The notes under the pieces are model-generated. The model searched no databases, was not told where the DNA came from, and saw nothing but the letters and a program-made list of their open reading frames with translations. The position numbers were made by a program, and so were the translations under genes. Positions 49,623 through 61,195 of a stretch of DNA of 64,000 nucleotides are shown in pieces (position 1 is the stretch's first letter; the number at the start of each line of letters is the position of its first letter). Origin of the DNA: Osmia lignaria lignaria (lineage: Eukaryota > Arthropoda > Insecta > Hymenoptera > Megachilidae); assembly GCF_051020975.1 (NCBI RefSeq), contig NW_027478160.1, forward strand, positions 19,986,001 through 20,050,000, given 5' to 3'.

Positions 49623-51554
49623 TCAGATGCGTAGTTCTCGAGATATATCAAGATATTTAAAAGTTCCGAAGCCGCACCAACATAATAGAGATACAGAAAC
49701 ACCGTGGCCCCTTTCTTTGAGATAACTCTGCACTATTGCGAGCTGCAAATGCCACTTCCAGCTTAGCTGCGCAGAGGAAGAACAACAAGAAGAAGAAATA
49801 TCTCGAAATATGTCCGTCAGGCCAGTTCCTTTGAGCTGTATCTGCAAATATCTCGGAAACGAAGCGAGCTATCGCAAAATGTTAAGAGACGTTTTTTGTA
49901 GAGAATTATGTTTCCTACTTTTTATGTTCTATGATATTTTTTGATCAGATGCGTAGTTCTCGAGATATATCAAGATATTTAAAAGTTCCGAAGCCGCACC
50001 AACATAATAGAGATACAGAAACACCGTGGCCCCTTTCTTTGAGATAACTCTGCACTATTGCGAGCTGTAAATGCCACTTCCAGCTTAGCTGTGCAGAAGA
50101 AGAACAACAAGAAGAAGAAATATCTCGAAATATGTCCGTCAGGCCCCTTCCCTTGAGATATATCTGCAAATATCTCGGAAACGAAGCGAGCTATGGCAAA
50201 ATGTTAAGAGACCTTTTTTGTAGAGAATTATGTTTCCTACAATTTATGTTCTACGATATTTTTTGATCAGAAGCGTAGTTTTCGAGATATATCGAGATAT
50301 TTAAAAGTTCCGAAGCCGCACCAACATAATAGATATACAGAAACACCGTGGCCCCTTTCTTTGAGATAACTCTGCACTAGTGCGAGCTGCAAATGCCACT
50401 TCCAGCTTAGCTGTGCAGAAGAAGAACAACAAGAAGAAGAAATATCTCGAAATATGTCCGTCAGGCCCCTTCCCTTGAGATAAATCTGCAAATATCTCGG
50501 AAACGAAGCGAGCTATGGCAAAATGTTAGGAGACCTTTTTTGTAGAGAATTAAGTTTCCTACTTTTTATGTTCTATGATATTTTTTGATCAGATGCGTAG
50601 TTCTCGAGATATATCAAGATATTTAAAAGTTCCGAAGCCGCACCAACATAATAGAGATACAGAAACACCGTGGCCCCTTTTTTTGAGATAACTCTGCACT
50701 ATTGCGAGCTGCAAATGCCACTTCCAGCTTAGCTGTGCAGAAGAAGAACAACAAGAAGAAGAAATATCTCGAAATATGTCCGTCAGGCCCCTTCCCTTGA
50801 GATAAATCTGCAAATATCTCGGAAACGAAGAGAGCTATGGCAAAATGTTAAGAGACCTTTTTTGTAGAGAATTAAGTTTCCTACTTTTCATGTTCTATGA
50901 TATTTTTTGATCAGATGCGTAGTTCTCGAGATATATCAAGATATTTAAAAGTTCCGAAGCCGCACCAACATAATAGAGATACAGAAACACCGTGGCCCCT
51001 TTCTTTGAGATAACTCTGCACTATTGCGAGCTGCAAATGCCACTTCCAGCTTAGCTGTGCAGAGGAAGAACAACAAGAAGAAGAAATATCTCGAAATATG
51101 TCCGTCATGCCAGTTCCTTTGAGCTGAATCTGCAAATATCTCGGAAACGAAGCGAGCTATGGCAAAATGTTAGGAGACCTTTTTTGTAGAGAATTAAGTT
51201 TCCTACTTTTTATGTTCTATGATATTTTTTGATCAGATGCGTAGTTCTCGAGATATATCAAGATATTTAAAAGTTCCGAAGCCGCACCAACATAATAGAG
51301 ATACAGAAACACCGTGGCCCCTTTCTTTGAGATAACTCTGCACTATTGCGAGCTGTAAATGCCACTTCCAGCTTAGCTGTGCAGAAGAAGAACAACAAGA
51401 AGAAGAAATATCTCGAAATATGTCCGTCAGGCCCCTTCCCTTGAGATAAATCTGCAAATATCTCGGAAACGAAGCGAGCTATGGCAAAATGTTAGGAGAC
51501 CTTTTTTGTAGAGAATTAAGTTTCCTACTTTTTATCTTCTATGATATTTTTTGA

Positions 51555-51875
51555 TCAGATGCGTAGTTCTCGAGATAGATCAAGATACTTAAAAGTTCCG
51601 AAGCCGCACCAACATAATAGAGATACAGAAACACCGTCGCCCCTCTCTTTGAGATAACTCTGCACTATTGCTAGCTGCAAATGCCACTTCCAGCTTAGCT
51701 GTGCAGAAGAAGAACAACAAGAAGAAGAAATATCTCGAAATATGTCGTCAGGCCCCTTCCCTTGAGATAAATCTGCAAATATCTCGGAAACGAAGAGAGC
51801 TATGGCAAAATGTTAAGAGACCTTTTTTGTAGAGAATTAAGTTTCCTACTTTTCATGTTCTATGATATTTTTTGA
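51555..51875. repeat. 321-bp monomer, 1-bp deletion TGTC-GTCAGG
   Basis: The sequence reads 'ATATGTCGTCAGG' (about 51,743) where other units have 'ATATGTCCGTCAGG'. Unit 52519 carries the same deletion. Other private changes here are 'TTTATCTTC', 'GAGATAGATC' and 'TTGCTAGCTGC'. Confidence 0.92.
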
Positions 51876-52518
51876 TCAGATGCGTAGTTCTCGAGATATA
51901 TCAAGATATTTAAAAGTTCCGAAGCCGCACCAACATAATAGAGATACAGAAACACCGTGGCCCCTTTCTTTGAGATAACTCTGCACTATTGCGAGCTGCA
52001 AATGCCACTTCCGGCTTAGCTGTGCAGAAGAAGAACAACAAGAAGAAGAAATATCTCGAAATATGTCCGTCAGGCCCCTTCCCTGAAGATAAATATTCAA
52101 ATATCTCGGAAACGAAGCGAGCTATGGCAAAATGTTAAGAAACCTTTTTTGTAGAGAATTAAGTTTCCTACTTTTTATGTTCTATGATATTTTTTGATCA
52201 GATGCGTAGTTCTCGAGATATATCAAGATATTTAAAAGTTCCGAAGCCGCACCATCATAATAGAGATACAGAAACACCGTGGCCCCTTTCTTTGAGATAA
52301 CTCTGCACTATTGCGAGCTGCAAATGCCACTTCCAGCTTAGCTGTGCAGAGGAAGAACAACAAGAAGAAGAAATATCTCGAAATATGTCCGTCAGGCCCA
52401 TTCCCTTGAGATATATCTGCAAATATCTCGGAAACGAAGCGAGCTATGGCAAAATGTTAAGAGACCGTTTTTGTAGAGAATTATGTTTCCTACTTTTTAT
52501 GTTCTATGATATTTTTTG

Positions 52519-52840
52519 ATCAGACGCGTAGTTCTCGAGATATATCAAGATATTTAAAAGTTCCGAAGCCGCACCAACATAATAGAGATACAGAAACACC
52601 GTGGCCCCTTTCTTTGAGATAACTCTGCACTATTGCGAGCTGCAAATGCCACTTCCAGCTTAGCTGTGCAGAAGAACAACAACAAGAAGAAGAAATATCT
52701 CGAAATATGTCGTCAGGCCCCTTCCCTTGAGATAAATCTGCAAATATCTCGGAAACGAAGAGAGCTATGGCAAAATGTTAAGAGACCTTTTTTGTAGAGA
52801 ATTAAGTTTCCTACTTTTCATGTTCTATGATATTTTTTGA
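52519..52840. repeat. 321-bp monomer sharing the TGTC-GTCAGG deletion
   Basis: This unit has the same missing C as unit 51555 (about 52,710) and the same following context ('GAAGAGAGC', then 'CTTTTCATG'). The two heads differ ('CAGACGCGTAG' here). It also has 'GAACAACAACAAG' in the GAA tract. The unit itself is 321 bp; the end coordinate given is the last base before the next unit start, within 1 bp. Confidence 0.88.
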
Positions 52841-55094
52841 TCAGATGCGTAGTTCTCGAGATATATCAAGATATTTAAAAGTTCCGAAGCCGCACCAACA
52901 TAATAGAGATACAGAAACACCGTGGCCCCTTTCTTTGAGATAACTCTGCACTATTGCGAGCTGTAAATGCCACTTCCAGCTTAGCTGTGCAGAAGAAGAA
53001 GAACAAGAAGAAGAAATATCTCGAAATATGTCCGTCAGGCCCCTTCCCTTGAGATAAATATGCAAATATCTCGGAAATGAAGAGAGCTATGGTAAAATGT
53101 TAAGAGACCATTTTTGTAGAGATTTAAGTTTCCTACTTTTCATGCTCTATGATATTTTTTGATCAGATGCGTAGTTCTCGAGATATATCAAGATATTTAA
53201 AAGTTCCGAAGCCGCACCAACATAATAGAGATACAGAAACACCGTGGCCCCTTTCTTTGAGATAACTCTGCACTATTGCGAGCTGTAAATGCCACTTCCA
53301 GCTTAGCTGTGCAGAAGAAGAACAACAAGAAGAAGAAATATCTCGAAATATGTCCGTCAGGCCCCTGCCCTTGAGATATATCTGCAAATATCTCGGAAAC
53401 GAAGCGAGCTATGGCAAAATGTTAAGAGACCTTTTTTGTAGAGAATTATGTTTCCTACAATTTATGTTCTATGATATTTTTTGATCAGAAGCGTAGTTTT
53501 CGGGATATATCGAGATATTTAAAAGTTCCGAAGCCGCACCAACATAATCGAGATACAGAAACACCGTGGCTCCTTTCCTTGAGATAACTCTGCACTATTG
53601 CGAGCTGGAAATGCCACTTCCAGTTTAGCTGTGCAGAAGAAGAACAACAAGAAGAAGAAATATCTCGAAATATGTCCGTCAGGCCCCTTCCCTTGAGATA
53701 TATCTGCAAATATCTCGGAAACGAAGTGAGCTATGGCAAAATGTTAAGAGACCTTTTTTGTAGAGAATTATGTTTCCTACAATTTATGTTCTATGATATT
53801 TTTTGATCAGAAGCGTAGTTTTCGAGATATATCGAGATATTTAAAAGTTCCGAAGCCGCACCAACATAATAGAGATACAGAAACACCGTGGCCCCTTTCT
53901 TTGAGATAACTCTGCACTATTGCGAGCTGCAAATGCCACTTCCAGCTTAGCTGTGCAGAAGAAGAACAACAAGAAGAAGAAATATCTCGAAATATGTCCG
54001 TCAGGCCCCTTCCCTTGAGATAAATCTGGAAATATCTCGGAAACGAAGAGAGTTATGGCAAAATGTTAAGAGACCTTTTTTGTAGAGAATTAAGTTTCCT
54101 ACTTTTGATGTTCTATGATATTTTTTGGTCAGATGCGTAGTTCTCGAGATATATCAAGATATTTAAAAGTTCCGAAGCCGCACCAACATAATAGAGATAC
54201 AGAAACACCGTGGCCCCTTTCTTTGAGATAACTCTGCACTATTGCGAGCTATAAATGCCACTTCCAGCTTAGCTGTGCAGAAGAAGAACAACAAGAAGAA
54301 GAAATATCTCGAAATATGTCCGTCAGGCCCCTTCCCTTGAGATAAATCTGCAAATATCTCGGAAACGAAGCGAGCTATGGCAAAATGTTAAGAGACCTTT
54401 TTTGTAGAGAATTAAGTTTCCTACTTTTTATGTTCTATGATATTTTTTGATCAGATGCGTAGTTCTCGAGATATATCAAGATATTTAAAGGTTCCGAAGC
54501 CGCACCAACATAATAGAGATACAGAAACACCGTGGCTCCTTTCTTTGAGATAACTCTGCACTATTGCGAGCTGGAAATGCCACTTCCAGTTTAGCTGTGC
54601 AGAAGAAGAACAACAAGAAGAAGAAATATCTCGAAATATGTCCGTTAGGCCCCTTCCCTTGAGATAAATCTGCAAATATCTCGGAAACGAAGCGAGCTAT
54701 GGCAAAATGTTAAGAGACCATTTTTGTAGAGAATTAAGTTTCCTACTTTTTATGTTCTATGATATTTTTTGATCAGATGCGTAGTTCTCGAGATATATCA
54801 AGATATTTAAAAGTTCCGAAGCCGCACCAACATAATAGAGATACAGAAACACCGTCGCCCCTTTCTTTGAGATAACTCTGCACTAGTGCGAGCCGCAAAT
54901 GCCACTTCCAGCTTAGCTGTGCAGAAGAAGAACAACAAGAAGAAGAAATATCTCGGAATATGTCCGTCAGGCCCCTTCCCTTGAGATAAATCTGCAAATA
55001 TCTCGGAAACGAAGCGAGCTATGGCAAAATGTTAAGAGACCTTTTTTGTAGGGAATTAAGTTTCCTACTTTTTATGTTCTATGATATTTTTTGA

Positions 55095-55415
55095 TCAGAT
55101 GCGTAGTTCTCGAGATATATCAAGATATTTAAAAGTTCCGAAGCCGCACCAACATAATAGAGATACAGAAACACCGTCGCCCCTTTCTTTGAGATAACTC
55201 TGCACTATTGCGAGCTGCAAATGCCATTCCAGCTTAGCTGTGCAGAGGAAGAACAACAAGAAGAAGAAATATCTCGAAATATGTCCGTCAGGCCAGTTCC
55301 TTTGAGCTGAATCTGCAAATATCTCGGAAACGAAGCGAGCTATGTCAAAATGTTAAGAGACGTTTTTTGTAGAGAATAATGTTTCCTACAATTTACGTTC
55401 TATGATATTTTTTGA
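55095..55415. repeat. 321-bp monomer, 1-bp deletion in GCCA-TTCC
   Basis: The sequence has 'AATGCCATTCCAGC' near 55,222 where other units have 'AATGCCACTTCCAGC'. The monomer otherwise has the 'GGCCAGTTCC' tail and 'GTCGCCCC'. Confidence 0.92.
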
Positions 55416-56044
55416 TCAGAAGCGTAGTTTTCGAGATATATCGAGATATTTAAAAGTTCCGAAGCCGCACCAACATAATAGAGATACAGAAACACCGTGG
55501 CCCCTTTCTTTGAGATAACTCTGCACTATTGCGACCTGCAAATGCCACTTCCAGCTCAGCTGTGCAGAAGAAGAACAACAAGAAGAAGAAATATCTCGAA
55601 ATATGTCCGTCAGGCCCCTTCCCTTGAGATAAATCTGCAAATATCTCGGAAACGAAGCGAGCTATGGCAAAATGTTAAGAGACCTTTTTTGTAGAGAATT
55701 AAGTTTCCTACTTTTTATGTTCGATGATATTTTTTGATCAGATGCGTAGTTCTCGAGATATATCAAGATATTTAAAAGTTCCGAAGCTGCACCAACATAA
55801 TAGAGGTACAGAAACACCGTGGCCTCTTTCTTTGAGATAACTCTGCACTATTGCGAGCTGCAAATGCCACTTCCAGCTTAGCTGTGCAGAAGAAGAAATA
55901 TCTCGAAATATGTCCGTCAGGCCCCTTCCCTTGAAATAAATATGCAAATATCTCGGAAAGGAAGCGAGCTATGGCAAAATGTTAAGAGACCTTTTTTGTA
56001 GAGAATTAAGTTTCCTACTTTTTATGTTCTATGATATTTTTTGA
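55416..56044. repeat. Q-P pair with a 307-bp monomer
   Basis: Unit 55416 is Q-like ('GAATAATGTTTCC', 'TTGCGACCTGC', 'CAGCTCAGC'). Unit 55738 is P-like ('GTTCGATG', 'GAAGCTGCACC', 'GGCCTCTTTC'). Unit 55738 is only 307 bp because 15 bp are missing from the GAA/CAA tract near 55,890, which removes the central AACAAC part. This is a third appearance of the P and Q types, in the order Q then P. Confidence 0.87.
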
Positions 56045-58620
56045 TCAGATGCGTAGTTCTCGAGATATATCAAGATATTTAAAAGTTCCGAAGCCGCACC
56101 AACATAATAGAGATACAGAAACACCGTGGCCCCTTTCTTTGAGATAACTCTGCACTATTGCGAGCTGCAAATGCCACTTCCAGCTTAGCTGTGCAGAGGA
56201 AGAACAACAAGAAGAAGAAATATCTCGAAATATGTCCGTCAGGCCAGTTCCTTTGAGCTGAATCTGCAAATATCTCGGAAACGAAGCGAGCTATGGCAAA
56301 ATGTTAAGAGACGTTTTTTGTAGAGAATTATGTTTCCTACAATTTATGTTCTATGATATTTTTTGATCAGAAGCGTAGTTTTCGAGATATATCGAGATAT
56401 TTAAAAGTTCCGAAGACGCACCAACATAATAGAGATACAGAAACACCGTGGCCCCTTTCTTTGAGATAACTGTGCACTAGTGCGAGCCGCAAATGCCACT
56501 TCCAGCTTAGCTGTGCAGAAGAAGAACAACAAGAAGAAGAAATATCTCGAAATATGTCCGTCAGGCCCCTTCCCTTGAGATAAATCTGCAAATATCTCGG
56601 AAACGAAGCGAGCTATGGCAAAATGTTAAGAGACCTTTTTTGTAGAGAATTAAGTTTCCTACTTTTTATGTTCTATGATATTTTTTGATCAGATGCGTAG
56701 TTCTCGAGATATATCAAGATATTTAAAAGTTCCGAAGCCGCACCAACATAATAGAGATACAGAAACACCGTGGCTCCTTTCTTTGAGATAACTCTGCACT
56801 ATTGCGAGCTGGAAATGCCACTTCCAGTTTAGCTGTGCAGAAGAAGAACAACAAGAAGAAGAAATATCTCGAAATATGTCCGTTAGGCCCCTTCCCTTGA
56901 GATAAATCTGCAAATATCTCGGAAACGAAGCGAGCTATGGCAAAATGTTAAGAGACCTTTTTTGTAGAGAATTAGGTTTCCTACTTTTTACGTTCTATGA
57001 TATTTTTTGATCAGATGCGTAGTTCTCGAGATATATCAAGATATTTAAAAGTTCCGAAGCCGCACCAACATAATAGAGATACAGAAACACCGTGGCCCCT
57101 TTCTTTGAGATAACTCTGCACTATTGCGAGCTGGAAATGCCACTTCCAGTTTAGCTGTGCAGAAGAAGAACAACAAGAAGAAGAAATATCACGAAATATG
57201 TCCGTTAGGCCCCTTCCCTTGAGATAAATCTGCAAATATCTCGGAAACGAAGCGAGCTATGGCAAAATGTTAAGAGACCTTTTTTGTAGAGAATTAAGTT
57301 TCCTCCTTTTTATGTTCTATGATATTTTTTGATCAGATGCGCAGTTCACGAGATATATCAAGATATTTAAAAGCTCCGAAGCCGCACCAACATAATAGAG
57401 ATACAGAAACACCGTGGCCCCTTTCTTTGAGATAACTCTGCACTATTGCGAGCTGCAAATGCCACTTCCAGCTTAGCTGTGCAGAAGAAGAACAACAAGA
57501 AGAAGAAATATCTCGAAATATGTCCGTCAGGCCCCTTCCCTTGAGATAAATCTGGAAATATCTCGGAAACGAAGAGAGTTATGGCAAAATGTTAAGAGAC
57601 CTTTTTTGTAGAGAATTAAGTTTCCTACTTTTCATGTTCTACGATATTTTTTGATCAGATGCGTAGTTCTCGAGATATATCAAGATATTTAAAAGTTCCG
57701 AAGTCGCACCAACATAATAGAGATACAGAAACACCGTGGCCCCTTTCCTTGAGATAACTCTGCACTATTGCGAGCTGCAAATGCCACTTCCAGCTTAGCT
57801 GTGCAGAAGAAGAACAACAAGAAGAAGAAATATCTCGAAATATGTCCGTCAGGCCCCTTCCCTTGAGATAAATCTGGAAATATCTCGGAAACGAAGAGAG
57901 TTATGGCAAAATGTTAAGAGACCTTTTCTGTAGAGAATTAAGTTTCCTACTTTTCATGTTCTATGATATTTTTTGATCAGATGCGTAGTTCTCGAGATAT
58001 ATCAAGATATTTAAAAGTTCCGAAGCCGCACCAACATAATAGAGATACAGAAACACCGTGGCCCCTTTCTTTGAGATAACTCTGCACTATTGCGAGCTGC
58101 AAATGCCACTTCCAGCTTAGCTGTGCAGAAGAAGAACAACAAGAAGAAGAAATATCTCGAAATATGTCCGTCAGGCCCCTTCCCTTGAGATAAATCTGGA
58201 AATATCTCGGAAACGAAGAGAGTTATGGCAAAATGTTAAGAGACCTTTTCTGTAGAGAATTAAGTTTCCTACTTTTCATGTTCTATGATATTTTTTGATC
58301 AGATGCGTAGTTCTCGAGATATATCAAGATATTTAAAAGTTCCGAAGCCGCACCAACATAATAGAGATACAGAAACACCGTGGCCCCTTTCTTTGAGATA
58401 ACTCTGCACTAGTGCGAGCCGCAAATGCCACTTCCAGCTTAGCTGTGCAGAAGAAGAACAACAAGAAGAAGAAATATCTCGAAATATGTCCGTCAGGCCC
58501 CTTCCCTTGAGATAAATCTGCAAATATCTCGGAAACGAAGCGAGCTATGGCAAAATGTTAAGAGACCATTTTTGTAGAGAATTAAGTTTCCTACTTTTTA
58601 TGTTCTATGATATTTTTTGA
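56045..58620. repeat. 8-monomer HOR, copy 1 (2,576 bp)
   Basis: Units in order are B (56045, tail GGCCAGTTCC), C (56367, GAAGACGCACC and GATAACTGTGC), D (56689, GGCTCCTTTC and CTGGAAATGCC), a D-like unit preceded by 'TTTTTACGTTC' (57011), one with 'GATGCGCAGTTCACG' (57333), F (57655, GAAGTCGCACC), G (57977, ends ATCTGGAAATATC) and A (58299, CACTAGTGCGAGCC). B, C, D, F, G and A recur in the next copy. Confidence 0.86.
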
Positions 58621-61195
58621 ACAGATGCGTAGATCTCGAGATATATCAAGATATTTAAAAGTTCCGAAGCCGCACCAACATAATAGAGATACAGAAACAC
58701 CGTGGCCCCTTTCTTTGAGATAACTCTGCACTATTGCGAGCTGCAAATGCCACTTCCAGCTTAGCTGTGCAGAGGAAGAACAACAAGAAGAAGAAATATC
58801 TCGAAATATGTCCGTCAGGCCAGTTCCTTTGAGCTGAATCTGCAAATATCTCGGAAACGAAGCGAGCTATGGCAAAATGTTAAGAGACGTTTTTTGTAGA
58901 GAATTATGTTTCCTACAATTTATGTTCTATGATATTTTTTGATCAGAAGCGTAGTTTTCGAGATATATCGAGATATTTAAAAGTTCCGAAGACGCACCAA
59001 CATAATAGAGATACAGAAACACCGTGGCCCCTTTCTTTGAGATAACTGTGCACTAGTGCGAGCCGCAAATGCCACTTCCAGCTTAGCTGTGCAGAAGAAG
59101 AACAACAAGAAGAAGAAATATCTCGAAATATGTCCGTCAGGCCCCTTCCCTTGAGATAAATCTGCAAATATCTCGGAAACGAAGCGAGCTATGGCAAAAT
59201 GTTAAGAGACCTTTTTTGTAGAGAATTAAGTTTCCTACTTTTTATGTTCTATGATATTTTTTGATCAGATGCGTAGTTCTCGAGATATATCAAGATATTT
59301 AAAAGTTCCGAAGCCGCACCAACATAATAGAGATACAGAAACACCGTGGCTCCTTTCTTTGAGATAACTCTGCACTATTGCGAGCTGGAAATGCCACTTC
59401 CAGTTTAGCTGTGCAGAAGAAGAACAACAAGAAGAAGAAATATCTCGAAATATGTCCGTTAGGCCCCTTCCCTTGAGATAAATCTGCAAATATCTCGGAA
59501 ACGAAGCGAGCTATGGCAAAATGTTAACAGACCTTTTTGTAGAGAATTAGGTTTCCTACTTTTTACGTTCTATGATATTTTTTGATCAGATGCGTAGTTC
59601 TCGAGATATATCAAGATATTTAAAAGTTCCGAAGCCGCACCAACATAATAGAGATACAGAAACACCGTGGCCCCTTTCTTTGAGATAACTCTGCACTATT
59701 GCGAGCTGCAAATGCCACTTCCAGCTTAGCTGTGCAGAAGAAGAACAACAAGAAGAAGAAATATCTCGAAATATGTCCGTCAGGCCCCTTCCCTTGAGAT
59801 AAATCTGGAAATATCTCGGAAACGAAGAGAGTTATGGCAAAATGTTAAGAGACCTTTTTTGTAGAGAATTAAGTTTCCTACTTTTCATGTTCTACGATAT
59901 TTTTTGATCAGATGCGTAGTTCTCGAGATATATCAAGATATTTAAAAGTTCCGAAGTCGCACCAACATAATAGAGATACAGAAACACCGTGGCCCCTTTC
60001 CTTGAGATAACTCTGCACTATTGCGAGCTGCAAATGCCACTTCCAGCTTAGCTGTGCAGAAGAAGAACAACAAGAAGAAGAAATATCTCGAAATATGTCC
60101 GTCAGGCCCCTTCCCTTGAGATAAATCTGGAAATATCTCGGAAACGAAGAGAGTTATGGCAAAATGTTAAGAGACCTTTTCTGTAGAGAATTAAGTTTCC
60201 TACTTTTCATGTTCTATGATATTTTTTGATCAGATGCGTAGTTCTCGAGATATATCAAGATATTTAAAAGTTCCGAAGCCGCACCAACATAATAGAGATA
60301 CAGAAACACCGTGGCCCCTTTCTTTGAGATAACTCTGTACTATTGCGAGCTGCAAATGCCACTTCCAGCTTAGCTGTGCAGAAGAAGAACAACAAGAAGA
60401 AGAAATATCTCGAAATATGTCCGTCAGGCCCCTTCCCTTGAGATAAATCTGGAAATATCTCGGAAACGAAGAGAGTTATGGCAAAATGTTAAGAGACCTT
60501 TTTTGTAGAGAATTAAGTTTCCTACTTTTCATGTTCTACGATATTTTTTGATCAGATGCGTAGTTCTCGAGATATATCAAGATATTTAAAAGTTCCGAAG
60601 TCGCACCAACATAATAGAGATACAGAAACACCGTGGCCCCTTTCTTTGAGATAACTCTGCACTATTGCGAGCTGCAAATGCCACTTCCAGCTTAGCTGTG
60701 CAGAAGAAGAACAACAAGAAGAAGAAATATCTCGAAATATGTCCGTCAGGCCCCTTCCCTTGAGATAAATCTGGAAATATCTCGGAAACGAAGAGAGTTA
60801 TGGCAAAATGTTAAGAGACCTTTTCTGTAGAGAATTAAGTTTCCTACTTTTCATGTTCTATGATATTTTTTGATCAGATGCGTAGTTCTCGAGATATATC
60901 AAGATATTTAAAAGTTCCGAAGCCGCACCAACATAATAGAGATACAGAAACACCGTGGCCCCTTTCTTTGAGATAACTCTGCACTAGTGCGAGCCGCAAA
61001 TGCCACTTCCAGCTTAGCTGTGCAGAAGAAGAACAACAAGAAGAAGAAATATCTCGAAATATGTCCGTCAGGCCCCTTCCCTTGAGATAAATCTGCAAAT
61101 ATCTCGGAAACGAAGCGAGCTATGGCAAAATGTTAAGAGACCATTTTTGTAGAGAATTAAGTTTCCTACTTTTTATGTTCTATGATATTTTTTGA
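58621..61195. repeat. 8-monomer HOR, copy 2 (2,575 bp)
   Basis: The order is B (58621), C (58943), D (59265), E (59587, preceded by TTTTTACGTTC), F (59909), G (60231), F' (60553) and A (60874). B has 'GTAGATCTCGAG' (AGATCT at 58631-58636), shared only with the B unit of the next copy. The copy is 1 bp short because the T6 run near 59,535 is T5. F' resembles F (GAAGTCGCACC) but has 'CCTTTCTTTGAG' where F has 'CCTTTCCTTGAG'. Confidence 0.88.
59265..59586. repeat. 321-bp monomer, T5 in place of T6
   Basis: Near 59,527 the sequence reads 'GTTAACAGACCTTTTTGTAG'. The T run has five bases where other units have six, and 'AACAG' is private. This is the only loss in this homopolymer that I found. It shifts the register of the following units by 1 bp. 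The end coordinate is approximate to 1 bp. Confidence 0.85.

Larger units (their letters stand above)
37001..51500. repeat. Array domain IV: 'AATAGATATAC' marker-monomer domain
   Basis: Most units are head B with middle 'CACTATTGCGAGCT'. A distinctive head-A unit carrying 'AATAGATATACAG' and 'CACTAGTGCGAGCTGC' recurs at 39963, 42217, 44149, 44793, 47369 and 50267. Spacings are 7, 6, 2, 8 and 9 monomers. A second linked pair, a 'CCCTTTTTTTGAG' unit (46081 has 'CCCATTTTTTGAG') followed by a unit preceded by 'CTTTTCATG', recurs at 38997, 41251, 43505, 45437, 46081 and 50589. The domain is an irregular HOR with variable period. Confidence 0.82.
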
